DNA from: Peptococcaceae bacterium
GTDB lineage: Bacteria > Bacillota > Desulfitobacteriia > Desulfitobacteriales > Syntrophobotulaceae
Direction: 5' to 3'
Assembly: GCA_012520405.1 (NCBI GenBank)
Contig: JAAYOJ010000026.1
Coordinates: 1-33,075 of the forward strand
DNA length: 33,075 nucleotides
In this document: piece by piece, positions 31,067 through 33,075 of the stretch
How the letters are laid out: every line of letters begins with the position of its first letter
Position numbering within the stretch: the stretch's first letter is position 1
The notes under the pieces: model-generated
Seen by the model: the letters and a program-made list of their open reading frames with translations, nothing else
What the model was told of the DNA's origin: nothing
Database searches by the model: none
Position numbers and translations under genes: made by a program

Positions 31067-31339
31067 TTAGGTATTTGGGCCATATCTTTTTCTGCCGGCA
31101 AAGGCATTAACAATGAGAAGTAGAATTATGGAACCTACTAAGGCCACTACAAAACTCCAAATATTAAAACCACTGATACCTGTACCGCCAAAGAGACTTA
31201 CCACCCATCCACCAAGGAAAGCACCGATTATTCCTACAACAATATTCATACCTACACCCATTCTGGCATCATTACCAGTTATCATGCTTGCCACCCATCC
31301 GGCAAGACCTCCTAATATAATCCAGCCGATAATGCTCAA
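31067..31339 (-). CDS. GlsB/YeaQ/YmgE family membrane protein
   Basis: This 90-residue Gly-rich protein has three membrane segments (about 3-20, 29-51 and 59-81). IIGWIILGGLAGWVAS at the start and NIVVGIIGAFLGGWV are the family signatures. These proteins are often called transglycosylase-associated and respond to stress, but their molecular role is unknown. The start is a TTG at 31339 with AAGGAGG 8 nt upstream. It is transcribed alone. Confidence 0.9.
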   Translation of the reverse strand: MSIIGWIILGGLAGWVASMITGNDARMGVGMNIVVGIIGAFLGGWVVSLFGGTGISGFNIWSFVVALVGSIILLLIVNAFAGRKRYGPNT

Positions 31340-31410
31340 GTTTATTTCCTCCTTTATTCAAGAAAAAGTGGTTCAATAATATAATCTTCTTAAAACGGAG
31401 AAATATTCAT

Positions 31411-31438
31411 ATTTTATGACTTTTATTAAAATATTCAA
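31411..31438 (-). promoter_or_regulatory. Promoter of the GlsB-like gene
   Basis: On the minus strand TTGAAT (31438-31433), 16 nt, then TAAAAT (31416-31411). It lies about 70 nt before the TTG start. Confidence 0.5.
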
Positions 31439-31460
31439 TATGCACTTGAGCAAGGACAAA

Positions 31461-32657
31461 CTAATTTAGCGGTATTATTTGTATCCCGGTTCCGTTTGGG
31501 CGCTTTGTCAGCTTGATAAGCGCCGCTCCGTCGGGAGATAAAAAGTTATTATCTCCTTCGATAGTTTTCGTTTTTAAACCATCTTCCGTAATTATATAGG
31601 CCCGGTTTGCTTCGTAGATCACTATTTTTCCTTGAGAATCTATTCCCACTTGCCCTTCTGTAAAAGGAATTTCACCTTGCCAAAAGGAAGAAAGTTTGTA
31701 TTTGTCATCCTTATCAAGCTTAGGACTGTCATTGCAGACAAAGATTTGGGTTAATCGGTTATGGATTACTTCTCCAATATATAGATTGTTGGAACTGCTG
31801 CCTAAGATTATATAATTATTGTTTGCAGCTATAGGTGAGCGATTCTCACCTTCAACGGCCAAGATATACTTATCTCCGGCTTTTTGATTTTGAACAAAAA
31901 GTGTGCCCAGATGGTCGGAAGCGGTAAAATCCAGAATAGTTTCCTCCGCTTGCTGTAAAAAACGCACATTGTACATAACATCAATTTCCATTAAAGTTGG
32001 GGCAGAATTACTTTCAATCAGCGCGTAGACTAAATTGGTATAGGTTGAAGTAGCTATTTGCTCGACTTTTCCTCCTGCGGGGAAGTTGGAAATAGTAATG
32101 TTTTCACGATCAATAGGGGAGATATCTTCGTTACTGTTGGGAAGTTCCAAAGTACAAAGGTAAGTTAGTTGGGGGGTGTAAATCGTAACTCTTTCCAATT
32201 CTTCCGGGGAGGATTCGGAACGGGGAACAAGCACAATTGAATAGGGACTGGAATTTTTTTTGGCAAAGAAATATATAAGACTATTACGATCGGGGAGCCA
32301 TTGATAGTTTAGAACTCCCAGACCTTTTTCATCAGTGGAGACAGGACCTTTAGAAAATACCAGCTTATTCTGCCTCAAGTTAAACACTTTGAAGACACCG
32401 TCATCCATATAGGCCAGGTAGTCTTTTGTATAGGAAATTTGGATATTTTCCGGGTTACTATCCGGCAAATCGGCTTCCAAATAGTAGACAGGCGGTTGAC
32501 TGGCGGGAAATTGGGGAACTTTCATAATTTTGGCTACAGCATTATTAAGAAAAAAGTACAAGCCGAACTGCAGAATCAATGAAATAAGGGTCCAGACGGC
32601 AATTGTACGCAATAATAAAATTCTTTTTTTAAGCTTAGGGTTTGTATGATTTTGCAC
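31461..32657 (-). CDS. Membrane-anchored unknown protein
   Basis: This 398-residue protein belongs to no family I recognise. A basic N-terminus (KLKKR) and one membrane span at about 15-37 suggest a signal anchor with a long extracytoplasmic part. That part has repeated beta-type segments such as KDYLAYMDDGVFKVFNL and DRNSLIYFFAKK, as in beta-propeller-like proteins, which is only an impression. The start is GTG at 32657 with GAGGAG about 7 nt upstream. It follows the glycosidase gene by 23 nt, so both probably share a transcript. Confidence 0.65.
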   Translation of the reverse strand: MQNHTNPKLKKRILLLRTIAVWTLISLILQFGLYFFLNNAVAKIMKVPQFPASQPPVYYLEADLPDSNPENIQISYTKDYLAYMDDGVFKVFNLRQNKLVFSKGPVSTDEKGLGVLNYQWLPDRNSLIYFFAKKNSSPYSIVLVPRSESSPEELERVTIYTPQLTYLCTLELPNSNEDISPIDRENITISNFPAGGKVEQIATSTYTNLVYALIESNSAPTLMEIDVMYNVRFLQQAEETILDFTASDHLGTLFVQNQKAGDKYILAVEGENRSPIAANNNYIILGSSSNNLYIGEVIHNRLTQIFVCNDSPKLDKDDKYKLSSFWQGEIPFTEGQVGIDSQGKIVIYEANRAYIITEDGLKTKTIEGDNNFLSPDGAALIKLTKRPNGTGIQIIPLN

Positions 32658-32680
32658 TATGCTCTCCTCTTGCCCTTTGT

Positions 32681-33075
32681 CTATTCTTTAGGCATCACGA
32701 CAAAAGCCGTGGGTATATATCGCTCTCCAAAAAAACCGCAAACTTTATTGATTATTTTTCCGCGAAAAACCATAGTTGTAGAAGAACCGCCATCGAGATT
32801 GACAGCTATTACAGCATGGTATTTCATAAACACGTCCATTAAATCACTCAATTTTGCTCCAATGCTCCAGGTTGGCTGGCGGCCGTCGATCACGACCATG
32901 ATAATTGTACCATCAGCTCTTTGGCCGATTCCAGTGCGTGGGCCGATTCCCCATCCACCGTCTCCTTTGATGAGTGGTTTACCGTCCCGTATAAGAACCG
33001 GATAAAAGGTTACTGCTTCCATAATTTGTTTTTCCAGAACCTGCTTGGCCGTCATATCTTCTGCAATGAACTTTC
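32681..33075 (-). CDS. Phosphodiester glycosidase family protein, partial
   Basis: This is the C-terminal part of a NAGPA-type (phosphodiester glycosidase, formerly exopolysaccharide biosynthesis) domain; the gene continues beyond the window's right end. The in-frame reading extends past the first Met to 33075. The motifs RTGIGQRADGTIIMVVIDGRQ and NLDGGSSTTMV are diagnostic. Homologues are usually exported and act on cell-surface glycans. Signal peptide and start lie outside the window. The anchored unknown protein follows in the same direction. Confidence 0.88.
   Translation of the reverse strand, partial: KFIAEDMTAKQVLEKQIMEAVTFYPVLIRDGKPLIKGDGGWGIGPRTGIGQRADGTIIMVVIDGRQPTWSIGAKLSDLMDVFMKYHAVIAVNLDGGSSTTMVFRGKIINKVCGFFGERYIPTAFVVMPKE

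Noticed and set aside
1-33075. Mobile elements, phage genes, tRNA or rRNA
   Set aside because: No transposase, integrase or phage motif was seen, and no tRNA or rRNA signature was noticed on either strand.

Overview
The window looks like chromosomal DNA of an anaerobic, spore-forming low-GC Firmicute, probably Clostridia of the Peptococcaceae/Desulfitobacteriaceae type. The hints are a PPi-type phosphofructokinase, a cytoplasmic molybdopterin oxidoreductase with a four-cluster ferredoxin subunit, an HdrD/GlpC-like iron-sulfur protein, DUF4125 and DUF134 proteins, two tiny YjcZ-type sporulation peptides, strong Shine-Dalgarno sites and frequent TTG/GTG starts. No rRNA, tRNA, transposase, phage gene or CRISPR array was seen. 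The genus is inferred from gene content only.

Layout. 78-893 (-) is a short-chain dehydrogenase, divergent from a PPi-phosphofructokinase (1213-2433). A palindrome overlaps the shared promoter region and an attenuator-like hairpin lies in the phosphofructokinase leader. 2590-6961 is a tight four-gene Gld-type ABC cassette (ATPase, permease, auxiliary protein, DUF4340 protein). 7035-9436 is the carboxy(nor)spermidine dehydrogenase/decarboxylase pair, followed by a small unknown gene and a convergent second dehydrogenase. 10703-11149 (-) is a ferritin-like diiron protein, divergent from citrate synthase (11295-12677). Next on the minus strand come an IscA/HesB-like protein, a DUF4125 protein and two YjcZ-like peptides.

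14392-15116 has no gene. It holds palindromes, a purine-rich tandem repeat and two 21-nt repeats ending at the ribosome binding site of a ribose-type ABC transporter (permease, double ATPase, permease; 15117-18652) that has no binding-protein gene here. cysK (18934-19836) follows, with an unusual substitution at the residue that normally contacts the PLP ring nitrogen.

19930-25486 is the most unusual block: a Mo/W oxidoreductase, a four-cluster ferredoxin, a radical SAM protein with an extra CxxxCxxC motif fused to a cysteine-rich DUF5714-like domain, and a nitroreductase. After a convergent Cys/His-rich unknown come a class A penicillin-binding protein behind a leader with a perfect intrinsic terminator, a DUF134 regulator overlapping a metallo-beta-lactamase-fold gene, and a two-cluster CCG-domain protein. 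The right end holds a GlsB/YeaQ membrane protein, an anchored unknown and a partial phosphodiester glycosidase, all on the minus strand.

Novelty. The best candidates for an undescribed system are the oxidoreductase/ferredoxin/radical SAM-DUF5714 locus and the RNA-level controls suggested upstream of the phosphofructokinase, the sugar transporter and the penicillin-binding protein. All of this comes from reading the sequence by eye, without database searches.
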